Source: Bacillota bacterium (GTDB taxonomy: Bacteria; Bacillota; Clostridia; Christensenellales; SZUA-584). Taken from it: 64,000 nucleotides of DNA. Position numbers and translations under genes: made by a program. The notes beneath the pieces are model-generated. The model had not been told where the DNA came from, did not search any database, and was given only the letters and a program-made list of their open reading frames with translations. Positions 8,725-17,132 of the stretch are shown here, in pieces; positions within the stretch are counted from its first letter, which is position 1; each line of letters starts with the position of its first letter. The stretch lies in contig JAEWTL010000059.1 in assembly GCA_023459495.1 (NCBI GenBank), positions 1 to 64,000 of the forward strand, written 5' to 3'.

Positions 8725-8955
8725 GTGATGACTGAAAACGAAAAACTGCTGAAGCTGGAACGCGAGAAATTGGATCAACTCATCGACGAGGCGCTGCAAA
8801 GCGGCACTGCAATCAACGAAACGCAGCAGATACGGGATCAGTTTGCAAAGGTGAAGCGGCTGGAGCAGGTGCTGCAAAACGAAGCGGTGCAGACGCAGAG
8901 CCGGAAGGTGGATACGCTGATAGAAGAGATTGAACGGGAGAGGGGAGAGGAATAA
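8725..8955 (+). CDS. Small charged coiled-coil protein (Spo0E-like at best)
   Basis: A 76-residue, almost wholly helical protein rich in Glu, Lys and Gln (ERGEE end). The layout of REKLDQLIDEALQSGTAINE followed by a second helix faintly recalls the two-helix aspartyl-phosphate phosphatases of the Spo0E family, but the SxxLD signature is not clearly present, so this is a weak suggestion. Codon use matches the surroundings. It is divergent from the XRE regulator, which may control it. Confidence 0.55.
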   Translation: MMTENEKLLKLEREKLDQLIDEALQSGTAINETQQIRDQFAKVKRLEQVLQNEAVQTQSRKVDTLIEEIERERGEE

Positions 8956-8958
8956 GGC

Positions 8959-8994
8959 TTACCGTCCCGAATCCGCCCGATGCTTGCCGAAGCG
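8959..8994 (-). pseudogene. Duplicated 3' end of the small membrane peptide gene
   Basis: These 36 bases repeat 9101-9136, the last 12 codons of the 46-residue peptide gene, with two differences, including the stop codon. The following bases (AGGACAAATGC) also resemble an internal part of that gene, so this looks like an internally deleted copy. It lies directly after the coiled-coil gene. Confidence 0.7.
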
Positions 8995-9016
8995 ACTATA
9001 GGACAAATGCTGAACC

Positions 9017-9084
9017 GTAGGGGCAGCCCTATGTGGCTGCCCGCAGGGGTTGGATTACGGGCGACCACACAGGGTCGCCCCTAC
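9017..9084. repeat. Palindromic intergenic repeat made of two hairpins
   Basis: The ends GTAGGGGC and GCCCCTAC are inverted. Inside are two hairpins, GGGCAGCC/GGCTGCCC and GGGCGACC/GGTCGCCC, separated by CGCAGGGGTTGGATTACG. Repeats of this type are common in Clostridia genomes. It lies between the intact and the broken copy of the small peptide gene. Confidence 0.8.
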
Positions 9085-9100
9085 AGGGTATGATGCGATA

Positions 9101-9241
9101 TTACCGCCCCGAATCCGCCCGACGCTTGCCGAAGCGCCGATGTAGCCAACGAACGCCGAGGACGATCCACAGGACAATGCCGATATAGCACAGCACGTTC
9201 AGGATGTGGATGAGGATAGAGGGAAAACCGAGTTCTAGCAT
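9101..9241 (-). CDS. 46-residue single-pass membrane peptide
   Basis: A short gene with an excellent ribosome site (AAGGAGG, six bases before ATG). The peptide starts MLELGFPSILIHILNVLCYI and continues through a hydrophobic helix to about residue 33, then ends in a strongly basic tail (RWLHRRFGKRRADSGR). This fits a small membrane protein with a cytosolic positive tail; it could be a regulatory peptide or a toxin-like peptide, but no family is recognised. Its C-terminal codons are duplicated at 8959-8994 across a palindromic repeat. Confidence 0.7.
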   Translation of the reverse strand: MLELGFPSILIHILNVLCYIGIVLWIVLGVRWLHRRFGKRRADSGR

Positions 9242-9373
9242 GGCAGCCTCCTTGTAAGGATAGAATAACGGATGAAAAAATTGCCTATTGCGATAGTAGC
9301 ATGGGTGGGGGGAAAGGCAAGACGGGCTAGGACGAATGTTGATCTGTTGATGGTAACGATTAAGGACAGATTC

Positions 9374-10522
9374 TTATGAGTCTATTGATGGTTGTAAGTC
9401 ATCTGTATAAACTAATCCCACATCCCCAAGCATCTCTTTCCATCCTTCCGTATCAGGATACTTGCTTAATAATTGATCTATAGATGGCATACAATACGCA
9501 ACATGATTGATACTATGTGATTTTATAAGATGATTAATAAATTTAACGTTTGCATAAGAAGGTGATAAAATTAGGTACTTATTAAGCATTGAGCCACCAG
9601 TATTTTTACATATATAAGTGCAAATATTTCTGTTGATCGGTAAAAACATTCCACTATAATACTTTGGATATTGGTTACTCAAGCTGAGATAAATAAACGG
9701 ATTATCAGAAGTAATAAATTCGATATGTGGTGGAGCAATTAAAAAACAGACCTGCATATCACTATTTATAATGTCATAAGTATGGGATATTATATTTGGA
9801 TTAATATTTTTAACATATCTATATAATTCAATAAGTATAAGATCTTTTTTATAGTCTTCTGCATTTTCCGTATTTTCAGTTACATTCTTCGGGAGAGAGT
9901 CTTTTAAAAATTGTAGAAAAAAATTTACTGCGAAGTCTAATCCAAAGCCTTTAAGATTTTCATATCGTCTACAAAATTGTATTGACGCAAATTCAAGAAA
10001 ATACTCTTTTAACTTTGGCTTTATAATCCATGTTTTCTTACTTATGAGTTCATTATTAATATAATCAAGAAACACATTCCATCTGTTTTCAAGATAAGAG
10101 TCAAAGTAATTTTCTATAAGCTTTGCTACATTTTTATCCCAAAGTTGTTCCAAACTCTTCTGTACTTCCAAGCATTCGATTGGATTATTATATTTATCAT
10201 GTATAATCCAATTATCAATGCTACTATAATAAAGCAAAAAGTCTTCCAAAGTAGTTATTAAGGTATTATTGAAACTAATGGAATAATTAATAAGACTATT
10301 ATATAAGATGCAAAAATCGTCCTTAAGCTTTTCTGTATAATTTTCATTATTAGTTTTAAGTATATAGATATCTTCCGCAACAAAGTAAGTGTTTTTTAAG
10401 TTACTAATATTAGATTGGATTGGGGTTTTTATATTTTGTTTATCAAAAATAAATATTGAATTCTTGCATTCGGGTATTTTCCATGATTTAAGATATACTT
10501 CCGGTACTATATGGCATTTCAT
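9374..10522 (-). CDS. DUF4238 domain protein in an AT-rich island
   Basis: A 382-residue soluble protein. The opening MKCHIVPEVYLKSW is the DUF4238 signature (usually H-x-V-P-x-x-Y-L-K-x-F) and the C-terminal half holds the SDNPFIYLS segment typical of the family. The biochemical role of DUF4238 is unknown; members are often found in variable genomic regions. Base composition and codon use (Ile ATA, Leu TTA, Asn AAT, Lys AAA) are sharply AT-rich compared with all other genes here, which points to horizontal transfer. It follows a membrane-protein gene by 16 bases on the same strand, so both are likely one unit. Confidence 0.8.
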   Translation of the reverse strand: MKCHIVPEVYLKSWKIPECKNSIFIFDKQNIKTPIQSNISNLKNTYFVAEDIYILKTNNENYTEKLKDDFCILYNSLINYSISFNNTLITTLEDFLLYYSSIDNWIIHDKYNNPIECLEVQKSLEQLWDKNVAKLIENYFDSYLENRWNVFLDYINNELISKKTWIIKPKLKEYFLEFASIQFCRRYENLKGFGLDFAVNFFLQFLKDSLPKNVTENTENAEDYKKDLILIELYRYVKNINPNIISHTYDIINSDMQVCFLIAPPHIEFITSDNPFIYLSLSNQYPKYYSGMFLPINRNICTYICKNTGGSMLNKYLILSPSYANVKFINHLIKSHSINHVAYCMPSIDQLLSKYPDTEGWKEMLGDVGLVYTDDLQPSIDS

Positions 10523-10538
10523 TTGTTCACTCCAAACA

Positions 10539-11297
10539 TTATTGTATATATCTAATCCTGCGAGTTTTCTGAATTAAAGTTGGGATTGTGCAATTGATAT
10601 CTTTGATAATGCCGTCTTCGCAATGTAATTTAAAACCTTGCTGGTATTTATTATCGAATATGTCAATGAAACGAAAATTTAAAGTATATACATTATTGTC
10701 AGGGTCAAAAGAAATTTGAAAACGCTTTGTACTATCATATGTAATAATCCCGAAAGATGCTTCGTTCCATGACTCTTCAAAAATCCAGGTAGTAACATTA
10801 AGCGCGATACCACGTCCAACATTACTAATTTCAATAAAAACTTTATACGAGTCCCCATCGACCAATTTAGGGATGTCATTATTAGTATTGTTTAATTTGG
10901 TATAGGACTTTATTTGAAGAATTGGTATATGTGATAAACGTTCTTTGTGAAAGTCCATTTTATAATTTTGATGAACAATAAAATATGTTGCGAGAATACT
11001 AATAAGACCTGCAATAACAGCTCCAATAATTGAACCTGATAATGAAATTGTATATACAATTTTCTCAGCATCACTGAAACCATTATTCATAACCTTATTT
11101 AAATTATTAAAATATATTATTAACCATAATAACAATGCGGAAACAGAGATGGAACTAAACACTATCCAGAAAATTCTTTTTCTAAGGATCTGTTTTTCCT
11201 GTTCTGTTCGAGGTACAATTTCAATTTCGTGGGACTTGGAAATGATTTTTATAAAATCTCTGAATCGATAAAAAAGGGTTAATTTTTTCGTATCCAT
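10539..11297 (-). CDS. Two-helix membrane protein of the AT-rich island
   Basis: A 252-residue protein with a charged N-terminal region (about 1-42), two membrane helices (about 43-65, IFWIVFSSISVSALLLWLII, and 85-110) and a large C-terminal domain rich in beta strands and Asn/Asp/Ile (about 125-252). The layout resembles small membrane effectors or anchors in phage-defence modules, but no named family is recognised. ATG 11297 is chosen over a GTG three codons earlier, as GGGG lies at proper spacing. AT-rich codon use is the same as in the DUF4238 gene just downstream. Confidence 0.65.
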   Translation of the reverse strand: MDTKKLTLFYRFRDFIKIISKSHEIEIVPRTEQEKQILRKRIFWIVFSSISVSALLLWLIIYFNNLNKVMNNGFSDAEKIVYTISLSGSIIGAVIAGLISILATYFIVHQNYKMDFHKERLSHIPILQIKSYTKLNNTNNDIPKLVDGDSYKVFIEISNVGRGIALNVTTWIFEESWNEASFGIITYDSTKRFQISFDPDNNVYTLNFRFIDIFDNKYQQGFKLHCEDGIIKDINCTIPTLIQKTRRIRYIQ

Positions 11298-11404
11298 AAA
11301 CAACACCCCATAAAAATAATAATTATATTATCACAAAAGTACAATTTATAGACTGTAGTCAGAATAACATAAAAAGTAAGATCAGGCAAGGCAATCATTT
11401 GATC

Positions 11405-11440
11405 GCAGTCATGGTTAATAACGCAGTCATGGTTAATAAC
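11405..11440. repeat. Two tandem 18-bp copies
   Basis: GCAGTCATGGTTAATAAC occurs twice in direct succession upstream of the AT-rich gene pair. It may be a duplicated operator or an insertion scar. Confidence 0.8.
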
Positions 11441-11489
11441 AATATATAAGGAATGTGTATTTTTGGTAAGTAGGTTTTCCTAGCAATTA

Positions 11490-11522
11490 GCCCCTTGAGC
11501 GGGGGTATGAGGGAAAGCCCCC
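11490..11522 (-). repeat. Truncated three-hairpin element at the island edge
   Basis: Read on the minus strand: hairpin GGGGG-CTTT-CCCTC, linker ATACCCCCGC, then TCAAGGGGC, the first arm of the second hairpin, after which similarity stops. This matches the first half of the composite elements listed at 14214, 14337, 19492, 50891 and 51984. Confidence 0.6.
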
Positions 11523-11550
11523 ATAAAGACCAGACTTTATTCAAGAACAA

Positions 11551-11576
11551 AAGGGAACGGTCAAGACCGTTCCCTA
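11551..11576 (-). terminator. Hairpin terminator after clpB
   Basis: AAGGGAACGGTC/GACCGTTCCCT stem just beyond the clpB stop; on the minus strand it is followed by TTTTG. Confidence 0.7.
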
Positions 11577-11588
11577 CAAATATATCAC

Positions 11589-14177
11589 CTATCCCACCGT
11601 TATCTTCAGCTCTCCACCCACAGCGTCCACCTGCGCGATGCCGCCGTCGGTGATCGTTCCGGCCACCAGCATGCGCCCCAGCTGCGTCTCGATCTCCTTC
11701 TGTAGGTAGCGCTTCACCGGGCGCGCGCCGTATACCGGCGTGTACGACTTGTCGGCAATCAGCCGCTTGGCTGCGTCGGTCAGCTTCAGCAGGATGCCGC
11801 GCTCATCAAGCCGCTTCTGGATCGCCTTCACCGCAAGATCAATGATCTGGATGATGTTGTCCTTCGTCAGCGGGCGGAACATCACGATATCGTCCACGCG
11901 GTTCAAAAACTCCGGCCGGAAGCTGCGCGACAGCTCGGTCATCACCTGCAGCCGCGCCTCGTCGGAGAGGTTGCCCTCCGCGTCGATGCCGGTCAGCAGA
12001 TACTCGCTGCCGAGGTTGCTTGTCATGATCACCACGGTGTTCTTGAAGTCCACCGTACGGCCCTGGCTGTCGGTCAAACGCCCGTCGTCCAGCAGCTGCA
12101 GCAGCACGTTGAACACGTCGTGGTGCGCCTTCTCGATCTCGTCAAACAGGATCACGCAGTAGGGCTTGCGCCGCACCGCCTCGGTGAGCTGCCCGCCCTC
12201 GTCGTAGCCCACGTATCCCGGAGGGGCGCCGATCAGCCGCGCCACGGAGTGCTTCTCCATGTACTCGGACATGTCGATGCGCACCATGTTGTCCTCGCTG
12301 TCAAACAGCGCCTCCGCCACGGCCCGCGCCAGCTCCGTCTTGCCCACGCCCGTGGGGCCTAAGAAGATGAACGAACCGATGGGCCGCTTGGGGTCTTTCA
12401 GGCCGCTTCGAGCCCGGATTACCGCTTCGCTGACCGCCGTCACCGCCTCGTCCTGGCCCACCACGCGCTTGTGCAGGATGTCCGCGAGGCCGAGCAGCTT
12501 ATCCTTCTCCTTCTCGACCAGCTTGGAAACCGGGATACCCGTCCACCGCGCCACGATCTCGGCGATCTCCTCCTCGGTGACCTCCTCCTTCAGCAGCACG
12601 TTCTGGTTTTGCGCGTTGCGCCGCCGCTCCTCTTCGAGCTGGCGTTGCAACCCCGGCAGCTCGCCGTACTCCAGCTTCGCCGCCTCTTCAAGGCTGTAGG
12701 TGCGTTTGGCGTCTTCGATGCGCCGCCGCACGTCCTCGATCTGCTGCTTGATCTCCTTCTCCCGCGTGAGCGCCACCTTCTCCAGCTCCCACTGGGCTTT
12801 GAGCTTGTCGGCCTGCTCCTTCTGCGAGGCCAGCTCTTTTTCCAGCGCTGCCAGTCGATTCTTGCTCGCCGCGTCGTCTTCCTTTTTCAGCGCCTGCCGC
12901 TCGATCTCCAGCTGCATCACGCGCCGCGATATCTCGTCCAGTTCGGTCGGCATGCTGTCGATCTCGGTGCGGATCATCGCCGCCGCCTCGTCCATCAAAT
13001 CGATGGCCTTATCGGGCAGGAACCGGTCGCTGATGTACCGGTCGGACAGCACTGCGCACGCGATCAGCGCACCATCCGTGATCTTCACGCCGTGGTGAAT
13101 CTCGAACCGCTCCTTCAGTCCGCGCAGAATCGAGATGGTATCTTCCACCGACGGCGGCTCAACCAGAATCGGCTGGAATCGCCTCTCCAGCGCCGCGTCC
13201 TTCTCGATGTATTTGCGATACTCGTCCAGCGTGGTCGCGCCGATACAGTGCAGCTCGCCGCGTGCCAACATGGGCTTCAGTATGTTGCCCGCGTCCATCG
13301 CGCCCTCGGCTTTGCCCGCGCCCACGATGTTGTGCAGCTCGTCGATGAACAGGATGATGCGCCCGTCGCTCTTGTTCACGTCCGCCAGCACGGCTTTCAG
13401 CCGCTCCTCAAACTCGCCGCGGTACTTCGCCCCGGCAATCAGCGCGCCCATGTCCAGCGCGAATATCGTTTTGTCCTTGAGGCCCTCCGGCACGTCGCCC
13501 GCGAGGATACGCTGCGCAAGACCTTCCACCACCGCGGTTTTGCCCACGCCCGGCTCGCCGATCAGCACCGGGTTGTTCTTGGTGCGTCGCGAGAGGATGC
13601 GGATGGCCCGCCGTATCTCACCATCGCGCCCGATGACCGGGTCGATCTTGCCCTGCTTGGCCATCTCCACCAAATCGCGCCCGAACCGCGTGAGCGAGTC
13701 ATACGTCTCCTCGGGGTTCTGCGAGGTCACGCGCTGGTTGCCACGAACCTTGGAAAGCGCCGCCATGAAGCTGTCCACCGTGATGCCATACTGCTTGAAG
13801 ATGGCTGCCGACGGCGTGCCGCGTTCTTTCAGCATGGCAATATAAAGGTGCTCCACACCCGTGTATTCGTCCTTAAACCGCTTGGCTTCGTCCTGCGCTT
13901 TGACGAGCAGCTCGGAGAGCCGCCGTCCCGCATACACCGACGCCGACGCGCCCTGCACCTTCGGCAGCTTGTTCAATTCGGCTTCGATGCTGCGCACGTA
14001 TTGCGCCGTGTCGATGCCCATATATCCCAGCAGTTTGGGAATCAGCCCGTCCTGCTGTGTCGCCAGTGCGTAGTGCAGATGCTCCCCGTCAATCTGCTGG
14101 TGCCCCAGCCGTATTCCTGCTTCCTGCGCCGCGTTCACCGCGGCCATTGCTTTTTCAGTCAATTTGTCCAGTTCCAT
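11589..14177 (-). CDS. clpB: ATP-dependent chaperone ClpB
   Basis: An 862-residue Hsp100 disaggregase that works with DnaK/DnaJ/GrpE to extract polypeptides from aggregates in the cytosol. Visible parts are the N-domain (MELDKLTEKAMAAVNAAQE onward), AAA1 with Walker A GEPGVGKT at about 207-214 and Walker B IILFIDELHN, the long coiled-coil M-domain (about 410-520, many Glu/Lys/Gln), and AAA2 with Walker A GPTGVGKT, VILFDEIEKAH and the GYVGYDEGGQL pore loop. Length is normal. The start at 14177 follows AAGGAGG; 31 further upstream codons are open but read through a repeat element and are not likely to be translated. No CIRCE operator is seen. Confidence 0.97.
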   Translation of the reverse strand: MELDKLTEKAMAAVNAAQEAGIRLGHQQIDGEHLHYALATQQDGLIPKLLGYMGIDTAQYVRSIEAELNKLPKVQGASASVYAGRRLSELLVKAQDEAKRFKDEYTGVEHLYIAMLKERGTPSAAIFKQYGITVDSFMAALSKVRGNQRVTSQNPEETYDSLTRFGRDLVEMAKQGKIDPVIGRDGEIRRAIRILSRRTKNNPVLIGEPGVGKTAVVEGLAQRILAGDVPEGLKDKTIFALDMGALIAGAKYRGEFEERLKAVLADVNKSDGRIILFIDELHNIVGAGKAEGAMDAGNILKPMLARGELHCIGATTLDEYRKYIEKDAALERRFQPILVEPPSVEDTISILRGLKERFEIHHGVKITDGALIACAVLSDRYISDRFLPDKAIDLMDEAAAMIRTEIDSMPTELDEISRRVMQLEIERQALKKEDDAASKNRLAALEKELASQKEQADKLKAQWELEKVALTREKEIKQQIEDVRRRIEDAKRTYSLEEAAKLEYGELPGLQRQLEEERRRNAQNQNVLLKEEVTEEEIAEIVARWTGIPVSKLVEKEKDKLLGLADILHKRVVGQDEAVTAVSEAVIRARSGLKDPKRPIGSFIFLGPTGVGKTELARAVAEALFDSEDNMVRIDMSEYMEKHSVARLIGAPPGYVGYDEGGQLTEAVRRKPYCVILFDEIEKAHHDVFNVLLQLLDDGRLTDSQGRTVDFKNTVVIMTSNLGSEYLLTGIDAEGNLSDEARLQVMTELSRSFRPEFLNRVDDIVMFRPLTKDNIIQIIDLAVKAIQKRLDERGILLKLTDAAKRLIADKSYTPVYGARPVKRYLQKEIETQLGRMLVAGTITDGGIAQVDAVGGELKITVG

Positions 14178-14213
14178 ATATTCAAAACCTCCTTGGTTGT
14201 CTTTGCTTTTTAT

Positions 14214-14294
14214 GCGAGGACTCCGCCCTCGCGCTCCCGCCCAAGGGATATTATCCCTTGGGAATCCCATTAGAAAAATGCCTGCGGCATTTTT
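14214..14294 (+). repeat. Three-hairpin composite element, copy A1
   Basis: Hairpin 1 is GCGAGG-ACTCCG-CCCTCGC (14214-14232), then linker GCTCCCGC. Hairpin 2 is CAAGGGATATTATCCCTTG (14242-14260), then linker GGAATCCCATTAG. Hairpin 3 is AAAAATGCC-TGC-GGCATTTTT (14274-14294). It faces copy A2 across 42 bases. Confidence 0.75.
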
Positions 14295-14336
14295 CGTGGT
14301 TTCTTATATCTTTACCCCTCGCTTTAATATTTTCCC

Positions 14337-14416
14337 GCCCTATCGCGTAGCGATAGGGCATTGAAGGGATTCTAAAGGGACGCGTCCCTTTAGCGGGGGA
14401 TCGGGGACAGCGCCCC
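14337..14416 (-). repeat. Three-hairpin composite element, copy A2
   Basis: On the minus strand: hairpin 1 GGGGCGCTGTCCCC (14403-14416), linker GATCCCCCGC, hairpin 2 TAAAGGGACGCGTCCCTTTA (14373-14392), linker GAATCCCTTCAAT, hairpin 3 GCCCTATCG...CGATAGGGC (14337-14359). Same order as A1 with different stem sequences. Confidence 0.75.
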
Positions 14417-14427
14417 AAAAATCAACT

Positions 14428-15417
14428 TTACTTCGCCGTATCTTTCAGCTTCTCATACAGCTTCTTCTGTTCGCCCGTCAGGTGTGCGGGGTTCACAATG
14501 CGCACCTTGATGAACAGATCGCCGCGGGTTCCGCTGCGCACGGGGTAACCCTTGCCCGCGACGCGGATACGGCTGCCCGACTGCACGCCCGCGGGAATCT
14601 TCACCGCGATGCGCCCGTCCAACGTGTCCACCGTGTGCTTAGCACCCAGTGCCGCGTCCCACGGGTACACGTCCGCCGTGGTGACGAGGTCGTTGCCTTC
14701 TATTGCGAAACGCGCGCTTGATACGAGATGTACCGTCATCCTGAGGTCACCTGTCTGGCCGCCCGCCGCACCCGCGTAGCCCTGACCTTTCAGACGGATG
14801 GTCTCGCCGTCTTTTACGCCTTTAGGTACCTTGAAGTCGATGGTGCGCGTGCCGGTCTCGGTCTGCAGCGCGATCCGCTTTTCCGCGCCTGCCGCACCCT
14901 CTTCGGGTGTGATCTCAATCTCAGCCTCAATGTTGCGCCCGTCCAGCGTACGCTGCGAACGGCCTCCGGTCCTTGCTCCGCCAAACAGATCGCTCAAATC
15001 GTCGCCTTCGTATACGCGTGATGTGCGCCCGCCCGTCCGCGCTGACCCGCCAAACAGATCGTCGAAGTTGATGCCGCTGCCCGAAAAGAACATGTTGAAG
15101 AAGTCGCTGTGGTCACCGCCGCCTGCGTATTCGTAGCGCACGTTGCCGCCGTTAAAGCCATACTGCGATGGGTCGAAGTTAGACCCGCCCGTAAACTGCG
15201 TCTGGTTGCCAAACATGTCGTACTTCTTGCGCTTCTCCGCGTCTCCCAACACCTCGTACGCCTCGCCGACATCCTTGAACTTGGCTTCAGACGAGTTGTC
15301 GCCTTTGTTCATGTCCGGGTGATATTGCTTGGCGAGCTTGCGGTAAGCTTTGCGGATCTCCTCTTGCGTCGCCGTTTTGTTTACGCCGAGTATGGCATAA
15401 TAGTCCTTGTATTCCAA
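14428..15417 (-). CDS. cbpA: CbpA-type DnaJ co-chaperone without zinc finger
   Basis: A 329-residue J-domain protein. Residues 4-70 form the J-domain with the catalytic HPD loop (QYHPDMNKGD) that stimulates DnaK ATPase. A Gly/Phe/Ser-rich linker follows (about 75-155, repeated GGxxRTGGR motifs). Two beta-sandwich substrate-binding domains cover about 160-320 (IRLKGQGYAGAAGG and IRVAGKGYPVRSG). No CxxCxGxG zinc-finger repeats are present, so it is CbpA-like rather than DnaJ proper. The start is TTG 15417 with GGAGG eight bases upstream. It lies just upstream of clpB on the same strand, separated by paired repeat elements. Confidence 0.92.
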   Translation of the reverse strand: MEYKDYYAILGVNKTATQEEIRKAYRKLAKQYHPDMNKGDNSSEAKFKDVGEAYEVLGDAEKRKKYDMFGNQTQFTGGSNFDPSQYGFNGGNVRYEYAGGGDHSDFFNMFFSGSGINFDDLFGGSARTGGRTSRVYEGDDLSDLFGGARTGGRSQRTLDGRNIEAEIEITPEEGAAGAEKRIALQTETGTRTIDFKVPKGVKDGETIRLKGQGYAGAAGGQTGDLRMTVHLVSSARFAIEGNDLVTTADVYPWDAALGAKHTVDTLDGRIAVKIPAGVQSGSRIRVAGKGYPVRSGTRGDLFIKVRIVNPAHLTGEQKKLYEKLKDTAK

Positions 15418-15472
15418 CCAGCATCCCTCCCAATGGTCAAAGAAAATACTGACCTTCCCTGACCTTTAATAC

Positions 15473-15501
15473 AATATAAACCATACTATTGGGAAATGCA
15501 A
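15473..15501 (-). promoter_or_regulatory. Sigma-A-type promoter of the cbpA gene
   Basis: On the minus strand TTGCAT and TATATT are separated by 17 bases, about 56 bases upstream of the TTG start. Confidence 0.55.
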
Positions 15502-15530
15502 TAGGAGATATGTAAAAATCACGGGAAATT

Positions 15531-16049
15531 TTACAGTTGCGCGTAAAGCTGTCCCAGCACCTCAAGGTGCCGCCGTTCATCCAGTATGATGCGCCGCAGC
15601 AATGTACGGATGCTCTCGTCATCGATTTCGCCGATGAGCCGCGTATAATGCGCGATGGCGTTCCGCTCGCCTTCCATGTCCGACTCGAGTATAGGACGGA
15701 TGGATTGATGATATTCCGGATCTTCGCCGCTCCACCAGCGCAGGTCCTGATATGAGAACAGCTTAGGGTTTGTTCCAAGCTTCAGTATCAGATGCCCCAG
15801 CAGCGAAAAGTGCGTCATTTCAGTGAACGCGATATACTTGTAAGCGGTATATATCTCCGGCCACGCCTGTGTGAAGAAGCGGTGGGTGCTGTACTGGCCG
15901 ATAGCAGTCGACTCCGAACCCTTGCCCGCAAAAGCGCCGGACAGAAGAGCGGCCCAGCGTGGGTTGGGCGCGTTGACCGAGACCGCCGGATACGGCAGGT
16001 CAACGTGATATTGATTAAAAAGTGTGCAATCAAAGAATTCGCAGGACAT
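15531..16049 (-). CDS. Ferritin-like protein of the manganese-catalase/CotJC type
   Basis: A 172-residue four-helix-bundle protein. The segment LPYPAVSVNAPNPRWAALL recalls the N-terminus of manganese catalases and CotJC, and metal-binding residues appear at FTEMTHFSLLGH, EGERNAIAHY and DERRHLEVL (E-x-x-H type motifs). Such proteins bind a di-metal centre and act in peroxide detoxification, iron handling or the spore coat; which applies cannot be told here. The start at 16049 follows TAGGAGG; 14 upstream codons are ignored. Single gene, divergent from the MORN lipoprotein. Confidence 0.75.
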   Translation of the reverse strand: MSCEFFDCTLFNQYHVDLPYPAVSVNAPNPRWAALLSGAFAGKGSESTAIGQYSTHRFFTQAWPEIYTAYKYIAFTEMTHFSLLGHLILKLGTNPKLFSYQDLRWWSGEDPEYHQSIRPILESDMEGERNAIAHYTRLIGEIDDESIRTLLRRIILDERRHLEVLGQLYAQL

Positions 16050-16177
16050 GGTGTGCCTCCTAATATATAATACTACAGAGTATGCCTGCAAGATTGCCGT
16101 AGAAGCGGTTGCGGTCGCTGCATATGGTCGTTATTTTTTTAATGTGGTATAATTGTCAAAAACACAGGGGGCCAAAC

Positions 16178-17092
16178 TTGAAAAAGACCATCTGCATATT
16201 ACTCACGCTTAGCTGCCTGCTTGCGATGACCGCATGCTCAAAGCTTGGGGCGTTTAATGAAGAAAATACAACTTCGGAAAACACAGGGGAGAACGTATCG
16301 GCATCCCCGGATGATTTGGCCACCACGGTTACAGACCTGGAAATCACGATCTCTTTCGAATTTGGCGACCGCAGCGGCACATACACAGGAGAGATGCGGG
16401 ACGGGCTGCCGGACGGACAGGGCACATTCAGCACGCAAAATGCGGAAGGCGTGGGCTGGATCTACGATGGCGGCTGGCGGCAGGGACACATGTATGGCGA
16501 AGGCTCAACCATGTTTGATTCGGGCTATTCTGAAGCCGGGTGGTACGAGGACGATAACCTGAACGGGCAGGGGAAACTGTTTCAGGACGAGCGGTTGACG
16601 TACGAGGGCGGCTTTGTACAGAATATACCGGACGGGCAGGGAACGATCTACAGCTATTCCGGGGATATAATCTACTCGGGTAATTTTGATCAGGGTTACA
16701 TCGACGAGACTGAGGATGCCCGCACGGAGCGCATGAACGCTTTCCGGCAGCAATGTGATCCGGTAAATTACAGTGAGCTTTATACGCGCGCACAGAATGA
16801 GGACGGATCGTTTATACAGATTACCGGAACGGTCGTCTATCTGGCGGACAGCGAGGACTTTGCTTATGAATGCAGCTTCGTCATCAGCGGCCAAAATTTT
16901 GTTGGTACGGACGCGGTCTATGTGCATTATCGCCTGAACAAGGGTGAAAAGCGGATCATGGAAGGCCAGCAGGTGACAGTTTGGGCGCAGGTCAGCTATC
17001 TGAGCACCTCCGAGTCGGAGGACGGTGCCTCGGTATCCATGCCGTTCATTGAGGCGTGGAACGTGGTGGATGTCAGCGGTACTGTGCTGTGA
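16178..17092 (+). CDS. MORN-repeat lipoprotein
   Basis: A 304-residue exported lipoprotein starting at TTG 16178 behind a GGGGG ribosome site. The signal peptide KKTICILLTLSCLLAMTAC ends in an atypical lipobox (AMTAC) with Cys at about residue 20. After a Ser/Thr/Asn linker come at least four MORN repeats (about 60-160, pattern YxGxxxxGxxxGxGxxxx, for example YTGEMRDGLPDGQGTF and YEGGFVQNIPDGQG). The C-terminal 110 residues look like a beta-rich OB-fold-like domain (IQITGTVVYLA ... GQQVTVWAQVSYLS). MORN repeats usually mediate binding to lipids or partner proteins; the role is unknown. Confidence 0.8.
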   Translation: MKKTICILLTLSCLLAMTACSKLGAFNEENTTSENTGENVSASPDDLATTVTDLEITISFEFGDRSGTYTGEMRDGLPDGQGTFSTQNAEGVGWIYDGGWRQGHMYGEGSTMFDSGYSEAGWYEDDNLNGQGKLFQDERLTYEGGFVQNIPDGQGTIYSYSGDIIYSGNFDQGYIDETEDARTERMNAFRQQCDPVNYSELYTRAQNEDGSFIQITGTVVYLADSEDFAYECSFVISGQNFVGTDAVYVHYRLNKGEKRIMEGQQVTVWAQVSYLSTSESEDGASVSMPFIEAWNVVDVSGTVL

Positions 17093-17132
17093 GGAGAAGT
17101 CCTCTTGGACCAGAGATTCGGCAGTGTCAGCG

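Noticed and set aside
11405..11440. Attachment-site duplication of an integrated element
   Set aside because: The two 18-base copies are directly adjacent, with no integrase and no matching copy at the other end of the AT-rich island.
14178..14270. 31-codon N-terminal extension of ClpB
   Set aside because: It reads through repeat element A1, and the AAGGAGG site fits the start at 14177.
12471..14273. 600-codon open frame on the plus strand opposite clpB
   Set aside because: It is a mirror of the GC-rich clpB codons, has no ribosome site or family motifs, and clpB is unmistakable.
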